Source: Pedobacter montanisoli
GTDB taxonomy: Bacteria; Bacteroidota; Bacteroidia; Sphingobacteriales; Sphingobacteriaceae
Length of the DNA stretch: 64,000 nt
Assembly (NCBI RefSeq): GCF_022809115.1
Contig: NZ_JALGBH010000001.1
Location: 124,001-188,000, forward strand
Reading direction: 5' to 3'
Shown here piece by piece: positions 44,781 through 53,457 of the stretch. The translations under genes were made by a program, and so were the position numbers. Below the pieces are notes generated by a model. That model was not told where the DNA came from. It did not search any database and saw only the letters and a list, made by a program, of their open reading frames with translations. Positions within the stretch are counted from its first letter, which is position 1. Each line of letters starts with the position of its first letter.

Positions 44781-45487
44781 GTTAAACGAACCAGTTTTTC
44801 GTTTCTCAGTACGGGTATAGCTGTGCACAGATCGGGTTTTAGGCAAAACTGCACATCCTCTTCGATATTTAATTTAATTAACCTGTGACTATGTGAAGAT
44901 TTTCTAAGATAGCCACGCAAATCTGTTTTGGCCTGCTCATACATATCTAAAGCAGCCACGCCTGCATCATCAGCCAAGGCAAAACCATCTGTAAGCTGAG
45001 CTACCACTGCTCCGGCAAACAAAGTATCTTCTAGGTTAAAATTATCTTTCCATCCGGCACACAATAATAAAACATCTTTATTTTGCTGTTTCAAATAATT
45101 GCATACTGCCGTTATGTTCAAGAAAGAACCTACAATTACTTCATATGCTCGTTCTTGTGCCATACGCATGGCTTTTGTACCATTGGTTGTGGTCAATACA
45201 ATCGTTTGGTTTTCTACCTTTTCTTTTGTGTAGGAGAAAGGCGAGTTACCAAAATCAAAACCTGTTACCACTTCACCATTTCGCTCTGCGGCCAACAGAT
45301 AACCTAAATCTCTATAGGTTTCACAGTCTTCTACATCCATTACCGGGATAATAGCGGTAGCGCCGTTCTCAAAACCATACGTAATAGAAGATGTTGCTCT
45401 TAAGATATCGATTACCACAACAATACTGTTTTCTATATCATAAAGATGTAGTAATGCAGGGGTTAAACAAACTTCTATTTTAGGCAT
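44777..45487 (-). CDS. comB: 2-phosphosulfolactate phosphatase (ComB family)
   Basis: 236 residues with VVVIDILRATSSIT, TTTNGTKAM and LLCAGWKDNFNLEDTLFAGAVV, the conserved boxes of ComB. The enzyme removes phosphate from phosphosulfolactate in coenzyme M biosynthesis of archaea; in bacteria without coenzyme M the same fold is thought to feed sulfolactate or sulfonolipid metabolism. The presence of sulfonolipids in Bacteroidota makes this possible (inference). Ends in the two-way terminator region shared with gcvT. Confidence 0.9.
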   Translation of the reverse strand: MPKIEVCLTPALLHLYDIENSIVVVIDILRATSSITYGFENGATAIIPVMDVEDCETYRDLGYLLAAERNGEVVTGFDFGNSPFSYTKEKVENQTIVLTTTNGTKAMRMAQERAYEVIVGSFLNITAVCNYLKQQNKDVLLLCAGWKDNFNLEDTLFAGAVVAQLTDGFALADDAGVAALDMYEQAKTDLRGYLRKSSHSHRLIKLNIEEDVQFCLKPDLCTAIPVLRNEKLVRLT

Positions 45488-45504
45488 ATATGATAATTAT
45501 GATT

Positions 45505-45558
45505 AAAAGGGTGCCTGAATAAGTTCATGCAAAGAGCACAGAAATTAGGCACCCTTTT
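45505..45558 (-). terminator. Terminator of gcvT, long-loop hairpin
   Basis: AAAAGGGTGCCT (45505-45516) pairs perfectly with AGGCACCCTTTT (45547-45558) around a 30-nt loop. On the minus strand it follows the gcvT stop directly and ends in CCCTTTTAATC. It lies before the comB start. Confidence 0.75.
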
Positions 45559-45566
45559 ATAAATTC

Positions 45567-46646
45567 TTATTTGTAAAAAGGGAATTTAACAACTTTGGCT
45601 TTTACCTTGTTGTTTCTGATATCAATATAGATTTCAGTACCTTCTTTGGCAAATTCTTTAGCTACATAAGCTATTCCTATCGCTTTTTGTAAAGATGGAG
45701 ATTGCGTACCAGAGGTTACTTTACCAATCGCATTACCTTCTGCATCTACCACAATATAATCATGACGAGGAATACCTCTATCGATCATTTCAAAGCCGAT
45801 CAACTTACGGCTAACGCCTGCTTCTTTCTGTGCTTGTAGAGCTTCAGAATTGGTAAAGGGCTTCGTAAATTTGGTAATCCATCCTAAACCTGCTTCTATC
45901 GGTGATGTGGTATCATCTATATCATTGCCGTATAAGCAGAAACCCATTTCTAAGCGAAGTGTATCACGAGCACCAAGGCCAATAGGTTTTATGCCATATT
46001 CTGCTCCTGCTTCAAAAATTGCATCCCAAATTTTGTCTGCATACTGATTTTCAAAATAAATCTCAAATCCTCCTGCTCCTGTATAGCCTGTTGCCGATAC
46101 CAATACATTATCTACTCCTGCAAAAGTACCTTTCTTAAAGGTATAGTATTCCATAGAAGCAAGATCCATATCTGTAAGGCTCTGCAAAGCATCTGCAGCT
46201 TTAGGGCCTTGAATGGCCAATAATGAGGTTTGATCAGATATGTTATGCATCTCAACATTATTGGTGTTGAATTTTTGGATCCAGTTCCAATCTTTTTCAA
46301 TGTTCGAAGCATTTACAACCAACATATAGGTTTTATCATCCAGTTTGTAAACCAACAAATCGTCAACAATGCCGCCTGTTTCATTTGGCAAGCATGAATA
46401 TTGGATTTTGCCGTCATATAACTTAGAAGCATCGTTACTGGTAACACGTTGTATTAAATCTAATGCATTTTCACCTTTTAAAATGAATTCGCCCATGTGG
46501 CTCACATCAAAAACGCCTACGGCATTTCTAACGGTTGCATGTTCAACGTTAATCCCTTCGTACTGTACAGGCATATTGTAACCTGCAAACGGAACCATCT
46601 TGGCTCCTAACTGTATATGCTTTTCTGTTAATGCGGTTTGTTTCAT
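45567..46646 (-). CDS. gcvT: Aminomethyltransferase (glycine cleavage T protein)
   Basis: 359 residues. The folate-binding T protein is marked by [22 protein letters not shown], the motif [13 protein letters not shown], and [15 protein letters not shown]. It transfers the methylene unit from the lipoyl H protein to tetrahydrofolate. The start is placed at [10 protein letters not shown]; a longer frame to 46673 is unlikely since it would cross the -7 element. Monocistronic. Confidence 0.95.
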   Translation of the reverse strand: MKQTALTEKHIQLGAKMVPFAGYNMPVQYEGINVEHATVRNAVGVFDVSHMGEFILKGENALDLIQRVTSNDASKLYDGKIQYSCLPNETGGIVDDLLVYKLDDKTYMLVVNASNIEKDWNWIQKFNTNNVEMHNISDQTSLLAIQGPKAADALQSLTDMDLASMEYYTFKKGTFAGVDNVLVSATGYTGAGGFEIYFENQYADKIWDAIFEAGAEYGIKPIGLGARDTLRLEMGFCLYGNDIDDTTSPIEAGLGWITKFTKPFTNSEALQAQKEAGVSRKLIGFEMIDRGIPRHDYIVVDAEGNAIGKVTSGTQSPSLQKAIGIAYVAKEFAKEGTEIYIDIRNNKVKAKVVKFPFYK

Positions 46647-46670
46647 ACTAATAATAAAATACTTGGTGGG

Positions 46671-46678
46671 CAAAAGTA
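46671..46678 (-). promoter_or_regulatory. -7 element upstream of gcvT
   Basis: On the minus strand TACTTTTG matches TAnnTTTG, 24 bp upstream of the chosen gcvT start. No -33 word at a fitting distance. Confidence 0.4.
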
Positions 46679-46897
46679 GTAAGAAAAAGCCAATTAATTA
46701 ACCCTTTTATGATGTTCGGTACTTGAATAGGATTAATGTTTAAAAAAGCTGTATAGACTTATCCCTACAGCATCATATAATAGCTTTACAGGATTTCCCG
46801 TTCTGTAACATTCCCGTTAAAGCAATAATATCGTAAAAACATAGCTCTTGTAGATTGACATCAGCTTTATTTTGCTAAAATTGCCTCAAAATTCTAC

Positions 46898-47515
46898 ATG
46901 GAAACACCTCCTTTAACCGAAAAAGAGAAAATGATAGCTGGGCTGCCCTACCATCCCTTTGATAAGCAATTATCTGCCGACAGGTTAAAAGCCCGCGAAC
47001 TGATTTATGAATTTAACCGCCTGCCACCAAAAAGCTTTAAACAACGTAAATCTATTATTAAACAGTTGTTTGGACATACCGAGACCATGTTCTATGTAGA
47101 GCCGCCGTTTAATTGCGATTATGGATATAATATTTCCATCGGCCAAAATTTCTACGCCAATTTTAACCTCACTATTTTAGATTGTGCTCCCGTAAACATT
47201 GGTGATAATGTTTTTATTGCACCTAATGTAAGTTTATTTACCGCTGGCCACCCCATGCACCATCACCTGCGCAATCAACAAGTAGAATGGGCACAACCTA
47301 TTACTATTGGCCACAATGTATGGATCTGTGGTAATGTATGTATCAATCCGGGCGTAACTATTGGTTCTGGCAGCGTTATTGGAACAGGCAGCATAGTTAC
47401 AAAAGATATCCCCGAAAATGTATTTGCCGCAGGTAACCCCTGCCGGGTAATCAGAACGATAACAGATGAGGAAAAAGATTTTTATTATAAACAACAGGCA
47501 ATACCTAGTTTTTAA
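46898..47515 (+). CDS. Sugar O-acetyltransferase (maltose/galactoside type)
   Basis: 205 residues. An N-terminal Mac domain (EKEKMIAGLPYHPFDKQL) is followed by left-handed beta-helix hexapeptide repeats (IGDNVFIAPNVSLFTAGHP, ITIGHNVWICGNVCINPGVTIGSGSVIG) and the ending AAGNPCRVIRTI. The catalytic His is in FTAGHPMHH. Acceptors of this family range from maltose to nodulation factors, so the substrate is open. Confidence 0.92.
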   Translation: METPPLTEKEKMIAGLPYHPFDKQLSADRLKARELIYEFNRLPPKSFKQRKSIIKQLFGHTETMFYVEPPFNCDYGYNISIGQNFYANFNLTILDCAPVNIGDNVFIAPNVSLFTAGHPMHHHLRNQQVEWAQPITIGHNVWICGNVCINPGVTIGSGSVIGTGSIVTKDIPENVFAAGNPCRVIRTITDEEKDFYYKQQAIPSF

Positions 47516-47531
47516 TCCTTATTTAACATAA

Positions 47532-48326
47532 ATGAATATACAGATAGAAAAGATCAATCAGCTAACTGCTGATCTAAAATCGCAGATTGTAAACCATGAA
47601 ATCTATAAAGAGATCAATAGCTTAGATAAACTTAAAATTTTTATGGAGCATCATGTTTTTGCCGTTTGGGATTTTATGTCTTTACTTAAAGCTTTACAGA
47701 TTAATTTAACATGTACTTCTTTACCCTGGTTTCCAGTGGGCAAAGCCAAAACCAGACAATTGATCAATGAAATTGTAGCTGGAGAAGAATCTGATTTAGA
47801 TGAGAAAGGCAAAGTAAAAAGCCATTTCGAGCTTTATATAGAAGCCATGGAACAGGCAGGAGCCAATACTCAGCCCATATTAAGTTTCATAGAAGCTCTA
47901 AAGGATGGCAAATCTTTTGCTGAAGCTTATACAATTGCTGATGTACCTGCTGCCGCGCAGAAATTTGTAAATGCGACATTTAACATTATTCATCAGAACA
48001 AAATCCACAATATAGCTGCCGCTTTCACTTTCGGACGTGAAGATCTTATACCTAACATGTTCTACAGTATGGTTAATGATTTAAACTCAGACAATCATAA
48101 CCAAGTTGCCATTTTTAAATATTACTTAGATCGGCATATAGAGGTTGACGGGGATCATCATAGTCATCTGGCTTTAGAAATGACTTCTGAATTATGTGCT
48201 GCTAATGAAGCTTACTGGAAGGAGGCATTAACCGCTGTCCAAAATGCCCTGCAAGAAAGGATAAATCTTTGGGATGCGGCCTTATGCGAAATCAAGAAAA
48301 TACAGGTACAGGTATCTTTTGATTAA
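47532..48326 (+). CDS. DUF3050 protein (264 aa)
   Basis: Helical, soluble protein with no signal peptide. The start INHEIYKEI-like segment (QIVNHEIYKEINSLDKLKIFMEHHVFAVWDF), HFELYIEAMEQAGA and VDGDHHSHLALEM are typical of DUF3050, a family with a heme-oxygenase-like helical fold; His-rich motifs HHVFAVWDF and DGDHHSH could bind metal. Function unknown. Stop overlaps the convergent gene at 48323 by 4 bp. Confidence 0.88.
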   Translation: MNIQIEKINQLTADLKSQIVNHEIYKEINSLDKLKIFMEHHVFAVWDFMSLLKALQINLTCTSLPWFPVGKAKTRQLINEIVAGEESDLDEKGKVKSHFELYIEAMEQAGANTQPILSFIEALKDGKSFAEAYTIADVPAAAQKFVNATFNIIHQNKIHNIAAAFTFGREDLIPNMFYSMVNDLNSDNHNQVAIFKYYLDRHIEVDGDHHSHLALEMTSELCAANEAYWKEALTAVQNALQERINLWDAALCEIKKIQVQVSFD

Positions 48327-48745
48327 GAAGAGTGATCTACAACAACTTTCCAAAGACCATCTATCTTCTTAAGAATAAGTGTAAAATAACCTTTAGGTTC
48401 ATCTTTTTCGCGTTGCAGATGCCAACTTCCTAATACAAAGGCCTTGTCTTTGGCTAAAAATTCAACCTTTTTAATGCCGAAAGTTAAAACGCCCATGGCT
48501 GCCTTATCAGGGTAGCCTTTTTTATAATTATCCAGTGTTTTTTGCCAGCCATATGTTGGTCCATTTTTCCCTACAAACAGCAGGCTATCGCTTTTCCAAT
48601 AACCTTGCATATATTTTTCTACATCGCCTTTATTCCATGCCAAACGCTGTTGTTCAAGCACATTTAATATAGCTTCTTTATCTTTCGGGCTTTGGGCACT
48701 AACTTTAAGGGTGATCAAAAGCAAAACAACAAGGATCTTATTCAT
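48323..48745 (-). CDS. Secreted DUF4440/NTF2-like protein
   Basis: 140 residues. A signal peptide (1-17, VSAQ) precedes an NTF2/SnoaL-like fold: AILNVLEQQRLAWNKGDVEKYMQGYWKSDSLLFVGKNG, then AKDKAFVLGSWHL and GYFTLILKKIDGLWKVVVDHSS. The fold is often a ligand-binding or ketosteroid isomerase-like scaffold. No catalytic pair can be assigned. Convergent with the DUF3050 gene. Confidence 0.82.
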   Translation of the reverse strand: MNKILVVLLLITLKVSAQSPKDKEAILNVLEQQRLAWNKGDVEKYMQGYWKSDSLLFVGKNGPTYGWQKTLDNYKKGYPDKAAMGVLTFGIKKVEFLAKDKAFVLGSWHLQREKDEPKGYFTLILKKIDGLWKVVVDHSS

Positions 48746-48874
48746 ATCTAAAACTTTATTTTATATAGGCTGTTAAAAAATTATGCAACAATATGACAGA
48801 GTATCTTACTAAAATAAGTTACTTTAAGTTTATTTTCGGTTTTTATTTTTAAATCTGCTATCAATTTAATTGAA

Positions 48875-50122
48875 ATGGGGCGTACCGGACTGCTTACTAT
48901 ACTTTGTTTTTTCGTTATACTTTTAGATTTTTATTGCTATAAAGCCATATTAGCTGTTTTTAAAAGCTGGACACAAAAAACGATCACTTATTTTTCAAGA
49001 ACTTACTGGATCATAAACGGAGCGCTGATTATAGGCGTATTCTGTGCTATTTATCTTAATTTGTTCCTTACTTTCAGAGCAGTTATTTTGGTTGCTTTTT
49101 TCCTGATTACGGTTGGTAAGCTTTTCATGCTACCCTTTCTCCTTATTGACGACCTGAGAAGGCTTGTAATCAAGCTAAAAGGCCGTAAAGAAAAAGTGCT
49201 TGAACCTAGCGAACCCATTCCAGGCGATCCAATCAGTCGGTCAAAATTTCTGGTAAATGCAGGCTTGGTGGTAGGTGCCGTACCTTTAACATCTTTAAGC
49301 TGGGGCATTATATCCGGTGCTTATGATTATAAAATAAAACATGTAAAACTGGTTCTCCCCAATCTGCCCAAAGCTTTTGACGGCATTAAATTAGGACAAA
49401 TTTCAGATATACACTCGGGCAGTTTTTACAATAAAACGGCCGTAAAAGGTGGTGTTGAATTGCTTTTAGCTCAAAAACCTGATTTTATATTCTTTACAGG
49501 TGATTTGGTGAACAACGTTACCAGCGAAATGAAAGATTACCAAGACATCTTTACCAAAGTGAAAGCACCACTTGGTGTATATTCGGTATTGGGCAATCAC
49601 GATTATGGCGAGTACTATTTTGGTAAAGAAAGCTCTGCTGCCAAGACCAAAAATTTAAACGATCTGATAGCTACTCATAAAATTATGGGCTGGGATTTAC
49701 TGATGAACCAAAACAGACGTCTAAAAGTTGATGGCGAAGAAATCGGTATTTTAGGGATTGAGAACTGGGGAATGGGTCGTTTTCCTAAATATGGGAGGAT
49801 GGACCTTGCTACGCAGAACACCGATGATTTACCGGTTAAATTACTTTTATCTCATGACCCTTCGCATTGGCGTGGACAAGTGCTTCCAAAATATCCACAA
49901 ATCGATGCCATGTTTAGTGGGCATACCCACGGTATGCAGTTTGGCGTTCGCTTAAAACATTTACAATGGAGCCCAATTCAGTATATTTACAAAGAATGGG
50001 CAGGCTTATACCGCAGCCAGCAACAGCAATTGTACGTAAATGTGGGTTATGGCTTTTTGGGCTATCCCGGCCGGGTAGGTATTTTGCCTGAGATCACCAT
50101 ATTTGAATTAAAACGAAGTTAG
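48875..50122 (+). CDS. Membrane-anchored metallophosphoesterase (YkuE/YaeI-like)
   Basis: 415 residues. Four hydrophobic segments in the first 100 residues anchor a calcineurin-like phosphoesterase domain with all metal-binding boxes: GQISDIHSG, FFTGDLVN, VLGNHDYGE, LLLSHDPSHW and FSGHTHGMQ. The family includes phosphodiesterases acting on UDP-sugars of lipid A. A linker with twin Arg-like GDPISRSKF follows the membrane part. Next gene 28 bp downstream. Confidence 0.92.
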   Translation: MGRTGLLTILCFFVILLDFYCYKAILAVFKSWTQKTITYFSRTYWIINGALIIGVFCAIYLNLFLTFRAVILVAFFLITVGKLFMLPFLLIDDLRRLVIKLKGRKEKVLEPSEPIPGDPISRSKFLVNAGLVVGAVPLTSLSWGIISGAYDYKIKHVKLVLPNLPKAFDGIKLGQISDIHSGSFYNKTAVKGGVELLLAQKPDFIFFTGDLVNNVTSEMKDYQDIFTKVKAPLGVYSVLGNHDYGEYYFGKESSAAKTKNLNDLIATHKIMGWDLLMNQNRRLKVDGEEIGILGIENWGMGRFPKYGRMDLATQNTDDLPVKLLLSHDPSHWRGQVLPKYPQIDAMFSGHTHGMQFGVRLKHLQWSPIQYIYKEWAGLYRSQQQQLYVNVGYGFLGYPGRVGILPEITIFELKRS

Positions 50123-50150
50123 GGGGATAGATTAAACCAATTAAAAAGAT

Positions 50151-51047
50151 ATGTTTAAAAGATTAGGCATTCAATTTCTCGATCTTCTTCTTTTCAGCAA
50201 TCTTTTTATTGCCCTTTGTGCTGCTGCACAGGCATTGGTTACTTATCACCTGCTAAAACTTGAATCCAATCCCTACATTGTTGGTTTTGTTTTTTGCTCT
50301 ACTCTGCTCATTTATAATTTAAGCATGGTATTGTCTAAGCCTAAACATCCTGAGCAATCTCCTTTTAGAAGGGTACGGTGGATTTTTGGGCATTATAAGT
50401 TTATTGTCTTTATTACCATTTTATCTTTTGTATGCTTAATTCCTTTAGGTCTTTTTTATTTAGGCATCAAAAGTAAGTTGTTAATGGCTTTTTTAGGGGG
50501 ACTTTCTCTGGCTTACAACCTACCTTTAATTAAATTAAAAAACAAAAAAATAGGGTTGCGTAATTTACCGGGAATCAAGTTGTTTCTGATTGCTTTGGTA
50601 TGGTCTTTTAGTTGCGTGTTATTGCCCATTACAGAAGCAGAGAGCAGTAATCCTAATATTCACATTTCGTGGATCACTACAACTTTATTGGTGGTTAAAA
50701 GGTTCCTGTTTGTTTGTGCGATAACCATTCCTTTTGATATCAGGGACTTGTTTCAGGATAAAATTTACGAGCTTAAAACCATACCCGTAATTTTAGGTGA
50801 AAAAAAAGCCTGGATCTTTTGCCAGGCTCTTTTGATATTGTATATCGTGCTGCTGTTTTTCTTCAGCAATAAATTTGATCTTGATACGATAGGTTTGTCT
50901 TTAACTGTGATATTAACGGGTTGGTTAATCTTCAAATCAAACTTTAAGCGTAACGAATATTATTATTTCCTGTTTTTAGATGGCACTTTACTGTTGCAGT
51001 ATATCATGCTGTCGTTTACAAGTTATATAGGTTCTGTTTTCGTTTAA
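50151..51047 (+). CDS. UbiA-like polytopic membrane protein (298 aa)
   Basis: About nine hydrophobic helices, close to the fold of the UbiA prenyltransferase superfamily. The second Asp-rich box is present as TIPFDIRDLFQDK (D-x-R-D), but the first NDxxDxxxD box is missing: the corresponding helix reads LLIYNLSMVLSKP. It may be a divergent member with another acceptor or a non-catalytic relative. Same strand as the phosphoesterase; stop overlaps the response regulator stop by 4 bp. Confidence 0.65.
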   Translation: MFKRLGIQFLDLLLFSNLFIALCAAAQALVTYHLLKLESNPYIVGFVFCSTLLIYNLSMVLSKPKHPEQSPFRRVRWIFGHYKFIVFITILSFVCLIPLGLFYLGIKSKLLMAFLGGLSLAYNLPLIKLKNKKIGLRNLPGIKLFLIALVWSFSCVLLPITEAESSNPNIHISWITTTLLVVKRFLFVCAITIPFDIRDLFQDKIYELKTIPVILGEKKAWIFCQALLILYIVLLFFFSNKFDLDTIGLSLTVILTGWLIFKSNFKRNEYYYFLFLDGTLLLQYIMLSFTSYIGSVFV

Positions 51048-51733
51048 TGTCCGTTAAATTTATAGCCTACACCTCTTACAGTTTGCAATAACTGTGGATT
51101 ATCGGGATTAATTTCTATTTTTTTACGTAATCTCACAATGTGCATATCTAAGGTACGGGTATTTACATCTGAATTGTAACCCCATACTTCCTGCATCAGA
51201 TCATCTCTGCTAATTACTTTACCCGGATTACGCAGAAAATAAAGTAAGATTCTATTTTCTAAAATGGTTAATTCGATCTTTTTACCATCTCTGATCAAGG
51301 TATGGATATTAGGATGGTGTTCCATATTACTGAACTTATGGATCTCAGACCTGTCTGTATTCAGCAAAAATTTCACCTTACTATCTAACATAGCTACCAA
51401 TACATCCATGTTAAAAGGCTTGGTTACGTAGTCTGAAGCCCCAAAATTATACGCATCGATCTTATCTACATCCTGTGCTTTGGCGGTAAGCATGATCACC
51501 AGACCTTCAAAACCTGCTTTTCTGGCTTCTTCACAAACTACTGATCCTTCTTTACCGGGCAACATCCAATCCAGCAATACGATATCTGGTTTATCTGTAT
51601 TTATCATTTCCAATCCCTTGTTACCTTCGTTAGCTTCACTAACTCTATAGCCTTCACTTTTTAAACGCTGGCCAACCAGGAATCTTAAATTGTCATCATC
51701 TTCTACAACTAATATTTTAATTTCTTTAGACAT
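51044..51733 (-). CDS. OmpR-family response regulator
   Basis: 229 residues. Receiver domain with the acidic pair EDDD, phosphoacceptor Asp in LLDWMLPGKEG and the Lys in KPFNMD, followed by the OmpR winged-helix domain (LMQEVWGYNSDVNTRTLDMHIVRLRKKIEI and TVRGVGYKFNGH). Encoded 40 bp after the histidine kinase on the same strand, so its cognate partner is plain. Targets unknown. Confidence 0.95.
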   Translation of the reverse strand: MSKEIKILVVEDDDNLRFLVGQRLKSEGYRVSEANEGNKGLEMINTDKPDIVLLDWMLPGKEGSVVCEEARKAGFEGLVIMLTAKAQDVDKIDAYNFGASDYVTKPFNMDVLVAMLDSKVKFLLNTDRSEIHKFSNMEHHPNIHTLIRDGKKIELTILENRILLYFLRNPGKVISRDDLMQEVWGYNSDVNTRTLDMHIVRLRKKIEINPDNPQLLQTVRGVGYKFNGH

Positions 51734-51773
51734 TTTGTGTGTTTTTAGGTCTCAAAAATAATTCTGATGGTGT

Positions 51774-53444
51774 TTATGCTTTGTATGGTAAAACAATTTT
51801 AAATTCTGTTCCTTTATCCAATTCGCTTTTCACAAAAATTTCTCCTTCCATAAAGTTAACAAGTTCTTTACAGAAAGCCAAACCAAGGCCTACACTGCCA
51901 TTCTGGTTGTACTGATTTTGCAATCTGTAAAATTTCTTAAAAATGTTCTTGATTTCGGCAGCCGGAATACCTATTCCCTGATCTTTAAAGCGTAAAACTA
52001 CATGTTCTTTAACCAAAGAAGCTGTAATGTGTAATTTTTTACGATTTACAGGTGAATATTTATAGGCATTTTCAATCAAATTATCAAACAGGCTGGCCAA
52101 GAGTACAGGATCAGAAATAAAGGTTTTTAAACCATTAACACTGTACGTTAGCTCAAAATCGGGGTTTTTAAGGGTATGTACATCTATGGTACTCTCAATA
52201 AAATCAACAATGTGGATTTCTTCTTCTTTAAGCTTAATAACCTTGTTTTCTATCTGGGTAAAAGCCAGAAGTTTATTCATTAATCCGTTTAATTTTTCGG
52301 CCTCATCATCTAGTATCTTACCATACAGTTTCTGGTCTTTTTCTGAGATGAAAGCTGCACTTTTAATGTTATTTCCTGCTATTTTGATTACGCTTACCGG
52401 AGTTTTAAATTCATGGGTAAGGTTGGTCAAAAAATCATATTGCAACTTATACATCTTACGGTTAATGTTAAGGTTACGGAAAATTAAAAACGCAACCAGC
52501 ATAAGCACCCCGTAAAATAAAATAATAATCAACGCTATAGGCAAGAAGTAACTAAAGATCTCTTTCTTGATAAATGCCTTTGATGACATGAAGAACAGTT
52601 TATAATCAGAGAACGGACCTCCCAGGTTTATTTCTCCGGTAACATATTCAGAATCGGCATCTAAGGGATCATAGGTAACAGGAACGATTTTTACCGACTG
52701 ATAAAGATTATTTCTGTTGTTCTTAATTGCAATCTTTAACGGATCAAGCTCAAAAGAAAACATATCCTGCTGGTATATAGGCTCTGATTCGAGTTTTTGC
52801 CTTACCATTTTCTTATAAACCTTCAGATCTTCAAAAGCAGGTATGTTCAGGTAATCTATCCGGTTGGGTTTTATATTGGTAAAATTGGCAAATAGTTGTT
52901 CTTGCGTAGGTATTTTAGTGGTATCTAATTTTTGAATAAAAGTATAGAGCTTTAGTGCCAGTTCGTTAAAGTTTTCGAGTACCCCCGTATTTGTTAAGGC
53001 ATTTTTACCGAATAAACGTATGGCATGTTTGGCTGGCTTAGGATTAAATAAATAAGCGTTTTTCATACCCACCGAAAAATCACCTACGTTTAAGCCATTA
53101 TCTTCAAACCTGAAATTTCTAACTTCGGTATCATAAAAAACCACTCTTTTTACAAAGGGATATTTAAGCAAAATGGTATCAACCAGCTTGGTTGCGGCAG
53201 CAGAATCAAGAAATCCATTGTAATAAGAGATCTCAGGGAGTTTATTCAGAAAGAAATCGTTGTACGGCCTGATACTTTCTTCGAGCACATTGGCTTTTGC
53301 AGATACAAAATCGCTCTCTATCTTCTTTTTGGTAAAATTAAAAGCCAAAAATAGCGATAGGATAAAGATAACAGAGATAAGTACTATAAAAGTAAGTATC
53401 AATGAAAAGTTCTTTCTATATCCGTTATCTTTCTCTGAAACCAT
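51774..53444 (-). CDS. Sensor histidine kinase paired with the OmpR regulator (556 aa)
   Basis: One membrane helix near the N-terminus (about 13-33), a periplasmic sensor region of about 250 residues with no recognised domain, a second membrane helix (about 300-320), HisKA (LTHEFKTPVSVIKIAG) and HATPase (NLIENAYKYSP, DQGIGIP, GSVGLGLAFCKELV). It begins 13 bp after the S9-like lipoprotein gene and probably forms one operon with it and the response regulator. Confidence 0.94.
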   Translation of the reverse strand: MVSEKDNGYRKNFSLILTFIVLISVIFILSLFLAFNFTKKKIESDFVSAKANVLEESIRPYNDFFLNKLPEISYYNGFLDSAAATKLVDTILLKYPFVKRVVFYDTEVRNFRFEDNGLNVGDFSVGMKNAYLFNPKPAKHAIRLFGKNALTNTGVLENFNELALKLYTFIQKLDTTKIPTQEQLFANFTNIKPNRIDYLNIPAFEDLKVYKKMVRQKLESEPIYQQDMFSFELDPLKIAIKNNRNNLYQSVKIVPVTYDPLDADSEYVTGEINLGGPFSDYKLFFMSSKAFIKKEIFSYFLPIALIIILFYGVLMLVAFLIFRNLNINRKMYKLQYDFLTNLTHEFKTPVSVIKIAGNNIKSAAFISEKDQKLYGKILDDEAEKLNGLMNKLLAFTQIENKVIKLKEEEIHIVDFIESTIDVHTLKNPDFELTYSVNGLKTFISDPVLLASLFDNLIENAYKYSPVNRKKLHITASLVKEHVVLRFKDQGIGIPAAEIKNIFKKFYRLQNQYNQNGSVGLGLAFCKELVNFMEGEIFVKSELDKGTEFKIVLPYKA

Positions 53445-53457
53445 CTATTGCAGAAAA

